Assembly: GCA_961205875.1 (NCBI GenBank)
Contig: OY540817.1
Span: 13,675,001-13,739,000 of the forward strand
Reading direction: 5' to 3'
Length of the DNA: 64,000 bases
From: Sialis fuliginosa
Lineage: Eukaryota; Arthropoda; Insecta; Megaloptera; Sialidae
Shown here: positions 39,188 through 49,531 of the stretch, in pieces
Position numbering within the stretch: the stretch's first letter is position 1
Layout of the letters: every line of letters starts with the position of its first letter
Translations under genes and position numbers: made by a program
The notes under the pieces: generated by a model
Seen by the model: the letters and a program-made list of their open reading frames with translations, nothing else
The model's database searches: none
What the model was told of the DNA's origin: nothing

Positions 39188-39209
39188 TTTTTGTTTTGTT
39201 TCCAGAGCG
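39188..39209 (+). other. 3' splice site and leader of the HMG-CoA reductase coding exon
   Basis: A T-rich tract (TTTTTGTTTTGTTTCC) leads to AG at 39204-39205, leaving only AGCG before the start codon at 39210. This implies an upstream non-coding exon and argues against the in-frame ATG at 39177, which lies on the intron side of this acceptor. Confidence 0.7.
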
Positions 39210-41690
39210 ATGGCGTCCCGCTTGTTCCGCGCCCACGGTCATTTCTGCGCGACCCACCCATGGGAGGTGATAGTCGCGACACTGACGCTGGCCGCGTGCA
39301 TGTTGTCGTACGAGCAGCGGCCGCGACTAGAGGCCGAGCGCCGTAACAACGCCACAGACGTCATCCTCATGACTCTAGTGCGCTGTATCGCCGTCCTCTA
39401 CAGCTATTATCAGGTCTGCAACCTGCACCAGCTCGGTTCCAAGTACCTCCTGGTTATTGCGGCCCTATTCACGGCGTTCTCGAGCTTTATATTCACGTCG
39501 GCTGTGTTGAATGTGTTTGACGTGAGCGATCTCAAAGATGCTCTGTTTTTCTTTCTCCTGTTAATTGATTTGTCGAAGATTGCGTCGCTTGCTAGATTCG
39601 CAATGTCTTCTTCTAGCCAGGATGAAATTAGACATAATATCTCGAGGGGTATGGCCAGGATTGGACCTTCAATAACGTTAGACACTGTTGTAGAAACACT
39701 TGTTATTGGCGTTGGGACACTTTCCGGAGTACATCGACTAGAAACCTTATGCAAATTTGCCTGTCTATCGGTTATTGTCAACTATATCGTATTCATGACA
39801 TTCTATCCTGCTTGTTTGTCACTTATCCTTGAACTCTCAAGGAGTGCTGATTACAAGATATTATACAATGATGTCAGCCAATCTTTCTTCTGTAACTTGA
39901 AAGATGAAAATGATAAGCCAAATCTTGTTGTGCAGAGGATAAAACTCATCATGTCTGCCGGTTTAATGTTGGTACATGCACACAGCAGATGGTTACTTTC
40001 CGATGAAAGATATGGATCTCCAAATACTGCAATAGCGACAGACGAACTGTTCATGCAGTCAAATTGTACAGAAACTCCGTCTACTTCACTGCAGGGCACT
40101 ATTATAAAGTGGTTAACAGTGAGTGCAGATCAAATAGTCATCCTTATATTGCTTCTAGCACTCGCTGTTAAGTTTATGATGTTTAAACCAAAAACCGAAG
40201 CTCAAGTTACGTTATCAGAGTTAGATATAAAGTTAAGGCAGAAATACAAAGCGAAATTTGGTGTTGATTGGATTGAAGACACAAAAACATTGGAAGTTGG
40301 AGTACAAACTGAAGTAGATAAATCATGTATAGTTAAATACAACGAGATCCCTGAAGAAATAGAAGTACAACCACCACGTTCATTAGAAGAGTGCAAAGCC
40401 ATTTACAAACAAGATGGGCCAAAAAAATTATCCGACGTGGAAATAATTAGTTTAGTTAAAAATAAAATCATTCCGTTTCATCAAATGGAAAATATAATGG
40501 GAGATTTAGAAAGAGGTGTTGAGATACGAAGAAAATACATTGAAGCTGAATTGAATAGGAAGGCGATAACGGATCTGCCTTACCAACATTACGATTACAG
40601 TAAAGTAATGGGTGCGTGTTGTGAAAATGTCATCGGGTATGTTCCAGTTCCTGTAGGAGTAGCTGGACCACTGAATATGGACGAGAAACTGTTCTATGTT
40701 CCAATGGCTACAACTGAAGGTTGTCTTGTAGCTAGCACTAACAGAGGGTGCAGAGCATTGATGAGACATGGCGTTACTACAAGAGTTGTTGCTGATGGAA
40801 TGACCCGCGGTCCTGTTGTAAGGTTCCCGAGTGTTGCTCGAGCAAGCTTAGCAATGGCGTGGATCAAACAACCTGATTCTTTCGACCTAATCAAATCTAG
40901 TTTCGATGCTACAAGTGGATATGCAAGATTAACAACTGTACAAGTACGGATTGCCGGAAGATACCTCTTTATCCGTTTTGTTGCAAAGACTGGCGATGCT
41001 ATGGGAATGAATATGCTTTCAAAAGGTACTGAGGTATCTCTTAAATTTGTACAGACACATTTTGAAGATATGGAAATAATCAGTTTGAGTGGAAATTATT
41101 GTGCTGATAAAAAACCTGCTGCAGTGAATTGGATCGAAGGTCGAGGAAAGTCTGTTGTTTGTGAAGCTATTGTACCTGCAGATATTGTTTCTTCGGTTTT
41201 GAAAACCTCAGTTCATGCACTAGTTGATGTCAACATATCAAAGAACATGATCGGATCAGCCATGGCAGGAAGTATAGGGGGCTTCAATGCGCACGCAGCT
41301 AATGTAGTAACAGCTATATTCATTGCTACAGGCCAAGATCCAGCACAGAATGTATCGAGCAGTAACTGTATGACACTCATGGAACCTTGGGGGGAAAAGG
41401 GCGACGATTTATACATTTCCTGTACAATGCCTTCAATAGAAATAGGTACAGTTGGAGGAGGTACAACGTTAGGGCCTCAGGCAAGTTGTTTGGAAATGCT
41501 TGGAGTCAAAGGCGCTAATGTAGAACACGTAGGGGAAAACGCAAACCAGCTTGCGAAGATTATCTGTGGTACCGTATTAGCAGGAGAGTTATCATTGATG
41601 GCAGCACTTTCAGCTGGCCACCTTGTTGGCAGTCATCTCAAATACAATAGAGCTTTAAAATTAACTCCATGTAAAAGTGATTCCTCTTGA
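39210..41690 (+). CDS. HMGCR: 3-hydroxy-3-methylglutaryl-CoA reductase (NADPH)
   Basis: This ER membrane enzyme reduces HMG-CoA to mevalonate, the committed step of isoprenoid synthesis; insects make no sterols, so the products serve juvenile hormone, dolichol, ubiquinone and prenylation. The 826-residue protein (888 in human) is encoded in one exon. Residues 1-335 are the membrane domain (HPWEVIVATLTL, LGSKYLL, FFFLLLIDLSK, SQDEIRHNISRGMA, the last segment near 310-330). The catalytic domain starts at about 400: ENVIGYVPVPVGVAGPL, EGCLVASTNRG (catalytic Glu503), GDAMGMNMLSKG, DKKPAAVNWIEGRGKS (Lys634), GQDPAQN (Asp710), GTVGGGT and GHLVGSH (His809). All four catalytic residues are present. 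Two oddities: Ala815 sits where mammals have the AMPK-phosphorylated Ser872, and YSYY (64-67) replaces the Insig-binding YIYF. The first ~400 bp are GC-rich, the remainder AT-rich. AATAAA occurs at 41741-41746. Confidence 0.97.
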   Translation: MASRLFRAHGHFCATHPWEVIVATLTLAACMLSYEQRPRLEAERRNNATDVILMTLVRCIAVLYSYYQVCNLHQLGSKYLLVIAALFTAFSSFIFTSAVLNVFDVSDLKDALFFFLLLIDLSKIASLARFAMSSSSQDEIRHNISRGMARIGPSITLDTVVETLVIGVGTLSGVHRLETLCKFACLSVIVNYIVFMTFYPACLSLILELSRSADYKILYNDVSQSFFCNLKDENDKPNLVVQRIKLIMSAGLMLVHAHSRWLLSDERYGSPNTAIATDELFMQSNCTETPSTSLQGTIIKWLTVSADQIVILILLLALAVKFMMFKPKTEAQVTLSELDIKLRQKYKAKFGVDWIEDTKTLEVGVQTEVDKSCIVKYNEIPEEIEVQPPRSLEECKAIYKQDGPKKLSDVEIISLVKNKIIPFHQMENIMGDLERGVEIRRKYIEAELNRKAITDLPYQHYDYSKVMGACCENVIGYVPVPVGVAGPLNMDEKLFYVPMATTEGCLVASTNRGCRALMRHGVTTRVVADGMTRGPVVRFPSVARASLAMAWIKQPDSFDLIKSSFDATSGYARLTTVQVRIAGRYLFIRFVAKTGDAMGMNMLSKGTEVSLKFVQTHFEDMEIISLSGNYCADKKPAAVNWIEGRGKSVVCEAIVPADIVSSVLKTSVHALVDVNISKNMIGSAMAGSIGGFNAHAANVVTAIFIATGQDPAQNVSSSNCMTLMEPWGEKGDDLYISCTMPSIEIGTVGGGTTLGPQASCLEMLGVKGANVEHVGENANQLAKIICGTVLAGELSLMAALSAGHLVGSHLKYNRALKLTPCKSDSS

Positions 41691-43563
41691 TCTTACATTT
41701 GTTATATTGATAAAGAAAATAGCACCGGTTCTCTACCGGCAATAAAACCGTGATGGTATTATGATAAATTGTGAGACAACAGGCCGTAAAGAATATCGGA
41801 CGTGTCCTATACTGATTGAGCACCGCATATAGCAATCAACGAATAATTAATTCTACTAGTTATTTAGTTTTTAGCTGAATTATATTTGTAAGAAGACAAA
41901 ATTATTATTTTACATTCTTTTGGAATTGTTCGAAATGAATACAGGAAACCAATACTCAGAAAGAGAGGTTTTATTTTATTAGTAAAAGAAACAATATCTA
42001 CCAGTAATTTTGTACTTTTACATTTTTATACAGTGCTAAGTTAAAAATCATCTTCCAAAATAATAATAAGAACAGTTAATTTAGAATTAACTATTAGTTT
42101 ATATTATGTAGTGTTAAAAACAAGTTGATAATTTCTTATAGTTAATTCTGTATTAATTAATATTTATTTGTAATCTCTGGAAACATTGCTATATGATCAT
42201 AAATAATCATAATTAGAATTATTACCACGAAACCTCCGAAACGTAAAATAATAATTTATTCGTATATAATGCATGACATTTTATTAAAGTCTGTTCTATG
42301 ATACTGATTTATTATTATAAAATATAGCAGTATTATATTTTGACAAATATTCTACTTAATTAATTACAGTTCTACATTTTTATTACAAAATAGTTAATAT
42401 TTATATGTAAATTAAATAGAACAGACTATTTCTTTAGAAAAACAGCTTAGAATCATGTGGCAAATATATAAATTTGCAGAATTGTTTTTGTAAAAAAAGT
42501 ACTTATATTGTAAATAGAATTTTATAGTTTGTTAGATTTTCAAATATTTATTGCAAAGAAAATTGTTATTAGAGTATGTGTAGTTGAAATAATTTTGGTA
42601 TATTTTTAAACGATTGCTAAAACCTAGATTGTGTTCAAAATTATTTCATCTCTTGATAATTATAAAATTTATATATTTGTATTGAAATGTATCTGTTAGA
42701 AAACCTGCTCAAAAGATTTTGATACTGCGATTGTTTACTTTTCATGTATTTTATATTATTCATCAAATTCATTTTGGCACCTTAGAGCAAAATCTGTAAT
42801 AGCTTTTTATTTGAGCAGGTTTGAATATTTTTGTATATATCTGTAATATAAGTAGTCGAATAATAAACTATCCAGAATTGCTGGAAACATCTGTAATCAA
42901 ATGTAAATTTTGAAAAAAAATTACTATACATTGGAAAAATAAAATAAATAATAAACTAACTGTTATTTTAATTATATCAATGACCTTTTTACATTTTTAA
43001 ATACATACTTAGAACATTTACATTGCTAAACTTTTAAATTATATACAGGTACAGCCACCGTAGATACTAGTCATAAAATATATGTATGTAGCGTTTCTAT
43101 TGGTTGTCATCGTTGCCATCTTTTATAAATTACTAATATTTGAGGTTATATTTGTTCCAAAAATGAAAATTCTTCGTAAGTGACAAATACCGTGCGACTA
43201 AATTCCTGTAAAAAACAATGTAAGATGTTGCATACATAAAGTATTACTTCTTTTTAATTATAGTTTATTCAAATATTAACAAAATATATATGTCATTATA
43301 ACGTATTGAGAAATAATTTTAGGTTGACATTTCCCTTTTGACGTTGACGTTCTTAAGAATCATACAAAAGAAACGAAAAAATGAAATAAATCACGTAATT
43401 CCCTTTTAATTCAAAAAGAAAAACTCATATGAGCAATCTTTTCGTACATAATTCATTTGAAAGAATATAAAGAGGTATGTTTTTTCAACAATATGCTTAC
43501 ATGAAATAACTAGACTCATATGAAACAATATTATATAAATTAATTATTTGTAGAGTATTTGCA
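41691..43563. other. 3' UTR of HMG-CoA reductase and intergenic DNA before the nuclease gene
   Basis: AT-rich DNA with possible poly(A) signals at 41741-41746 and about 42860. No open frame of interest. The promoter of the next gene must lie toward the right end; I see no clear TATA box. Confidence 0.55.
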
Positions 43564-46500
43564 ATGTCGTATTATCGAGGTAATTATAGTTATGGACGTG
43601 GATACTACGGAGGAGCAAGACCTCGTACCAGAGGGTCTAATCATAATTACGATTCTTCAGTACAACCTGGACCAAGCCGTTTGCCCTCTGTGTCCGTGGA
43701 ATCAGTACCATCAGCCAATAGTATCATAGATGAACCAAAATGTTGTCAAATATTTATAGATAGTACTTTAAATTCAAATACAATTACTTGGTTGAATACT
43801 TTTAAAGAAATGTGGCAAATTTGTAAGTAGAAAATATATTTACTTATGCATATTTGAAGTAACCAAATTCTTATTTTTATTTGTGACAATGTTAAAATTT
43901 GAAACATACAATTAATTAAAATCATTATTCTTAAGTGCAATTTGTATTCATTTTGGTTCTCGAATGAGTTGTATAACCATAATGAATTTTATTTCAATAT
44001 TAGGGAAGGGGGGTCTGTCCCGGATACCAAAATTAGGTACAAGAGTTTGATGAGGATGAAAAAGTGACATAAGGACTGCCAAAATGTTCTATACATTTTT
44101 TTTTATAATGTAAATAAATAAAATAAAATATTTAAATAAATATATATTTTCAAAAATGTTTTTGGGGGAGGGAGGTGCATAAATAACATTCCGCTCTTGG
44201 TACCAACCTTCCTTAGTCTGTCACTGATTAAGTAATCGTGTCATATGCACTCTATAGTTGATTGAGTCCTCACCAGAGCTTTGTTGCAGTAATATGATAA
44301 ATAAACAATTGTAGACTGCACACAACAAGAATACTCAATATTTTATATTATTGTTAATATCAATTACAACCGATTATGCAAATTTATATTTGATATTTAC
44401 CTAATAGTTGTTGACCTTCAAACATTGACCTTTTGGCTCTTCATTCATAGATTCAAGATTAATTTGAATATTTATTTTTTATTGTATACGTTTTCCTTAT
44501 TTCCCAAGCATTGTCAAGTGTCATAATGTGAACTTTGTTTTACAGCAATACCTAATTTAAAGTTAATTTATTCGATTACCTACTTTTACTACAATATTTA
44601 TTGTGAAAAGTAATATATTTTAAACAGAAGGTTATCGGTTCAAATCTTGCCTTGGTGAATTGTAGAAATTATTTTCTCGTTTATCTTACGTATTTACTTG
44701 TTGGTATAATTTGTTGTACTTTTGAGAAGCTCAAATTAATTATGTCAATTTGATAATTTTTATACCAGAGTATTAACTGTCTACTTATAAAATCAGGGAT
44801 ATCGATTGTTGTTTTTGATTATATTTGATTGATGTTTTGATTATATAATCAAAAAATAACAAAGTCTATCTTATTTTTTTTTAGGGAAAAGAAGTAAACC
44901 AGTTACAAATTTACTTGAAAATTTTTTTCAATGTTCATCTGACGTTTATTTAGACGTATTCAAATTAATTTTAAACTGCCCAGATTGTAAGGACTGTAAA
45001 CCAAATACACTGCCTTTTATCATTATGGAAGAACTAGAGAAATGGTTGCGGAACTCTCAGTTTAAAGATAGACAAAAGGTATCGGATGAACTAAAGCACG
45101 CTGTGTTTAATTTTATTACCAAACAAAAGAACAGTAAATTTAGTAAGATGGTCACTAGGATCTATTGCTTATCAGAAGACAGCCAAATGTTTGTCAATTG
45201 TATTCGATATTTGATTCATGTAAACTGTTATAAGCAGGTACGTTTTTTGTTAACTGATGAATAATGATATGATATAAAATGTAATATTATTATTATGATT
45301 TTTTTTCAGGCATGCCAAATGGCTTCATTCTTAGACTTACAAAAAGTATTCACACTTGAGGATTTAATTATTCCTTTAATTTTACAAGACAAACTGATTA
45401 TTGTAGAAGAATATTTAGCTAATGACTACGAACAACAAGTGGCTCTTGTAAAATTTCTTGACTCTTTACTCAATAGACGGATGACAATAAAAGGCCACCT
45501 TGAACCACTTATAAAGTAAGTTTATTTTAATATGAATATTCTATATTATTAGTCATTTTCACTGTAATTAATTCAAATTTAATTTTCAGTTTCAAGACAG
45601 TGTTTCTTGCTCTGTATAATGTGTTATTTATTTTTTGTTTTTAGTCGTCTGAACATTCCAGAAGTTAACCACTCAAAATTATACCCAAAACCTCTTGGAA
45701 AACTTATAACTCGTCTTGTAAAGGAATTTAATTTATCTGATGACATAACACCGAATCTCAGCCAAAAAAGGAAAGAAGGCGCTGTTCAATTTTTAATCAG
45801 TAAACGTTTTATTCATCGAAGTTTAGGTATGTATTAATACAAATGCAGCATTCCATGTTAACATAGCCACCCATGACTTATTTTGTTGTTATGTTTCTAT
45901 TATATTTAACATGGGTCAATTATGTGGAATGCCCCATAAAAAGATCACGCACACTGTCCATATTGTTAGTTCTTTTGTAAATTTAATAATAAAATTTTTA
46001 TTTCAGGAGTTGAAAGCTTTTCAGAAATGATAAAAGAAGCTGTCGGTGATAGTTTGAATCTCCAAACAGAACTGGTTCACAGTATTTATGTTTTTGATAA
46101 ACGTGAAGCTCTACAATGGGCTACTTTTTATAATATAGATAAGAACTCTTGGCCAAGAGAACTACAAGACATGGAACTAGATCCTGCATTCAATAAGTAA
46201 GTACAGTAAAAGATTGTTGACTTGAAATGCCGGAAAACTATTCCTAAGAAATAATAATCTTTATAAAAATTCAATGTATGTATTTTCTTTTAAGTGATTC
46301 GCCACCAAACCCTGAAGATGTAAACAATTCATCAGAATGCTGGGATATACCGGACAATTTGAGTGTACCATATTTACAGCTTTCATTGGATCAGTCGAAA
46401 ATCAGTCTCATAAATTCACCGTATAGATTTGAGTACTTCTTGAATACTGTTTTAAATGTATGTATAGAAGTGCTAGTGGTTAAATCATTCCGAATAAAAT

Positions 46501-48516
46501 TTATTTAGAATATCGTGTTACGTTGTCTATGGATTATTTGCTCTACCTCAGAATCTATGAAAAAAAATAATAAATCAAAACTTACTGTTACTTTTTTCCC
46601 AGTTAAAAGGATAACTGTAATTTCAATTCATTTATATTCTTTATTTACTTTTTACTCTAGGATACTACAGTAATCGGAATAGATTCAGAATGGAAACCAT
46701 CATTCGGACCACAAAGTAGTGAATTATCTTTAATTCAATTAGCGACAAGAAATGACGTTTATATTTTAGATGTTCTTGCTCTAGGAAACCTAGTGCCCGA
46801 TCTTTGGAATCAATTTGGTGTATTGTTTTTAAATAACCAAAATATTCTTAAAGTAGGTATGTATTTATCGATATTATTTTACAAAAAAGAAGCCAGTTGC
46901 TTATTTATTTGTTGTTTTTAGGATTTGGACTGACCAATGATATACATATGATACGAACTTCATTAAAGTATTTAGGAAATTTCCAAAGCGATGGACCTGG
47001 GTTCTTAGATTTATTGATTTTATGGAAGGAATTAACCAAACTTAAGCAGTTTAAATTTCCATATCATAGTAAGTTTTTATTCTGTTTGGTATGATTTTTA
47101 TAAGAAAGTAAAACTAATGATTGAATGTAAGACTAAAAAATAAAATATCTGTTTCTAGGTCCAAGTGCCAACGACAATTTAAGTACACTAACTGAAATCT
47201 GCCTAGGAGCAAGACTTGATAAATCGGACCAGTTTTCTAACTGGGAGAATCGACCGTTACGAGGTAGTCAACTGACTTACGCTGCACTTGATGCTTACTG
47301 TTTAATTCAGATATTTGACGTTATAAGCGAATGTGCAAAAAATGTGGGTATACAGTTCGACGATCTTATAGATAAAATTGCAGTCAACACTGCTAAAGAG
47401 AATAAAAAGAAAAGTAAAAAGTCAAAGGTGCGTTAAAATTGATTTTATCATAATGTGATCATTTATCAATCATTTACTTTATTTTGTTGTTTTCAGTTCA
47501 ATAATAAGGTCCAGTTAGATCCACAGCCTCCGAAGATAAACCTAGAACCTGTATCGGCTAAAGACGTTAAGTTTGTCTGTGATTCAATGGTGCATGGTGT
47601 CGGTAGAGCCTTGCGCCGCTACGGCTTAGATACAGTTTTTGTAAACAATGGTGAAGATCACATGAAGTGTGTCGAGATATCTAACAAAGATGGCCGATAC
47701 ATTGTAACACGAGGCACTGTATTTAATAAGGTAAAAGTGTTCATTTTATAATTAAGTTGCATCAGGTTAAAAAAACTCAAGTGAAGATCTCTTGAGTTAT
47801 GATATGTGATCATTTAATCATCTTATAAATTTTATAATAACTTGTATTTGCAGCTTTATAAATATGTTCCTATGAGTTACTGCTATAGAGTTAAATCTGA
47901 CGATGTAGAAGAACAAATAAGGGAAATCCTCGATTATTACAATATAAAAATTACAAAAGAAGATATATTTAGTAGATGCCAAGTAAGCTATAAATAATGA
48001 TGGCTAATACATTAACTTCAGAGAGGGCTTATTTTCTTTCAGATATGTAATTCAGGTGACTTTGAAAAGATTAATCAAAAGAAAATGATAGAGATAATAG
48101 AATCTTCAAAGAAATATCAAGAGAATGCAAACACTTGGTTGTCAGACGCTGACCAAGAAGAAGATTACTATGAGGAGTGCCGGTGGGACGATGGAAACGG
48201 GTTTTCTAGCGAAGGAGAGGACGACGAACCGAGAGTTTCAACAAACAGAAACTGGAATCTGCATGAAGGTATTCTCACAAATAAATAACTTTAATATTAC
48301 AATTCAAATTAATGTTGTATTCCAGTAACAAACCGTAGTGCTCAAGTTCGGACAACTAGAAGAGGTGCAGTTATTCAGACTGACGGGATTCCTCAAAGTC
48401 TGTTGACTGAAAAACAATGGTTCTATATATGTGACAGTTGCGGGAAAGTGTACTGGGATGGAAGTCATTATGATCGAGTGCAAAATGGAACAATACATAA
48501 CATATTGACAGATTAA
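43564..48516 (+). CDS. nbr: Nibbler/MUT-7/EXD3-type 3'-5' exoribonuclease with Mut7-C domain, 13 exons
   Basis: Family members trim 3' ends of miRNAs and piRNAs (Nibbler in flies) or act in small-RNA silencing (MUT-7 in nematodes). Coding exons: 43564-43822, 44885-45237, 45310-45515, 45645-45826, 46007-46196, 46295-46457, 46661-46856, 46922-47068, 47159-47427, 47497-47730, 47854-47982, 48043-48268 and 48326-48516; they total 2745 nt in frame (914 residues), all GT-AG. Residues 1-60 are Gly/Arg/Tyr-rich; 90-400 are helical and match the family's N-terminal region in position. The exonuclease domain has ExoI GIDSEW (Asp459, Glu461), ExoII GLTNDIHM (Asp523) and ExoIII YAALD (Tyr606, Asp610), i.e. 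DEDDy. A Lys-rich linker (~643-655) leads to Mut7-C: VCDSMVHGVGRALRRYG (Asp684), CQIC (775-778) and CDSCGKVYWDGSHYDR (Cys887, Cys890), a probable zinc site. An acidic insert (~805-840) lies between the Cys pairs. Orthology to nbr rather than another EXD3 paralogue is inferred. Confidence 0.92.
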
Positions 48517-49531
48517 TTTTATTAAAAGAATATTATTTTTTAGTTTTAGTACTTAAAATGTGCAAGAAGTTGTCTACGATATATAACAAACATGATTCAA
48601 AACTGAGGTTTAACATTTTTTGTAAAAAGTATTCAATTTAACATTTATCAATATATTTTGATATAATTTGACTGATCGCACATCAAAAAAAACATGCAAA
48701 ATGTTTAAAAAACCAGTTTCATGAAATTTTATTTTTATAATTAATTAGGCTGATTACACATGAAAGAAACAACTTGTATACAGCATGAACTAGTGTCAAG
48801 TAATCAGTTTTATAATTTTTTGTGTTCATAATATATTTATTAAATTTTTTCACTGGTTCCACAAAACTTTTCGTTTCATGTTATATAAAACATGTTCTTC
48901 TGGTGTGCAACAAACTTAACATAAATATAATTGTATAATAATTCAATCTTCTTAGATAGTATTCAAAAATATGTTAACTGAAATAACTAAATTGTAGAAA
49001 AGTAAGGTATTAATATTTAGAATTACAAAATGAATCTGTATTTTGTTATAATCAGGACTTCATGTACCAGTGATATTACTTCATGGTTACAGATTTCACA
49101 AATCTTTTTATATTACTTACTATGCTTTTTTTTAAATTTAAATAACAATAAAATGTTATTATTATACATACTGATTTTATACATTTGTCCACTTATCTTC
49201 CGAAATAATCTTTTAGGTGATTTTTGATTGAAGAAAATAAAATAATAAACAAAATAATTACACCTTCGTGTTCTATACAGACCATAACTTGAAAATATCT
49301 GATTGTATAGTTAATATGTATTTTAAAATAAATTTAGCAATGTACTACTACAAAGACTAAAAGAAAAAATTCTCAATTCAGCAATTTAAAAATAACTGAA
49401 ATTTCTCAGGAGGAAACATAACTCTGAAGCAATTGCCACAACCTCAAGAATCAGTTGAAGAAAGGTCCTCGATGTGTTTCAAATTTTTTACCTTTGCATT
49501 GCCGCCCATGGCCCCCTTAGCCCGGTATTGG
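48517..49531. other. Convergent intergenic region
   Basis: About 1 kb of AT-rich DNA lies between the stop codons of two converging genes. It holds both 3' UTRs; no coding frame or mobile element was recognised. A CCGGTATT fragment at 49522-49529 resembles the MITE terminus seen elsewhere but is too short to call. Confidence 0.5.

Larger units (their letters stand above)
21208..39209. other. Gene-poor stretch between the cuticular gene and HMG-CoA reductase
   Basis: These 18 kb contain no coding exon I can support. AATAAA at 21801-21806 is a possible poly(A) signal of the cuticular gene. The stretch carries a Tigger-like remnant, several foldback elements and MITEs, the hammerhead-like repeat, a pair of tight hairpins and two GGAAGGAAGG(G)n tracts (23582-23606, 23782-23808); these and a few others are listed separately. 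GC-richer, CpG-containing patches at about 32010-32260 and 33340-33560 look unlike their surroundings and could be promoters or non-coding first exons of HMG-CoA reductase, whose 5' UTR is spliced. Confidence 0.55.

Noticed and set aside
39177..39209. Upstream in-frame ATG extending HMG-CoA reductase by 11 residues
   Set aside because: It lies before a strong T-rich tract and AG acceptor, and the extension (MLLTFCFVSRA) is not part of the family; the ATG at 39210 begins the conserved MASRLFR-type N terminus.
44628..44665. Another B-box-like GGTTCAAATCT inside intron 1 of the nuclease gene
   Set aside because: No cloverleaf, A box or poly-A tail around it.
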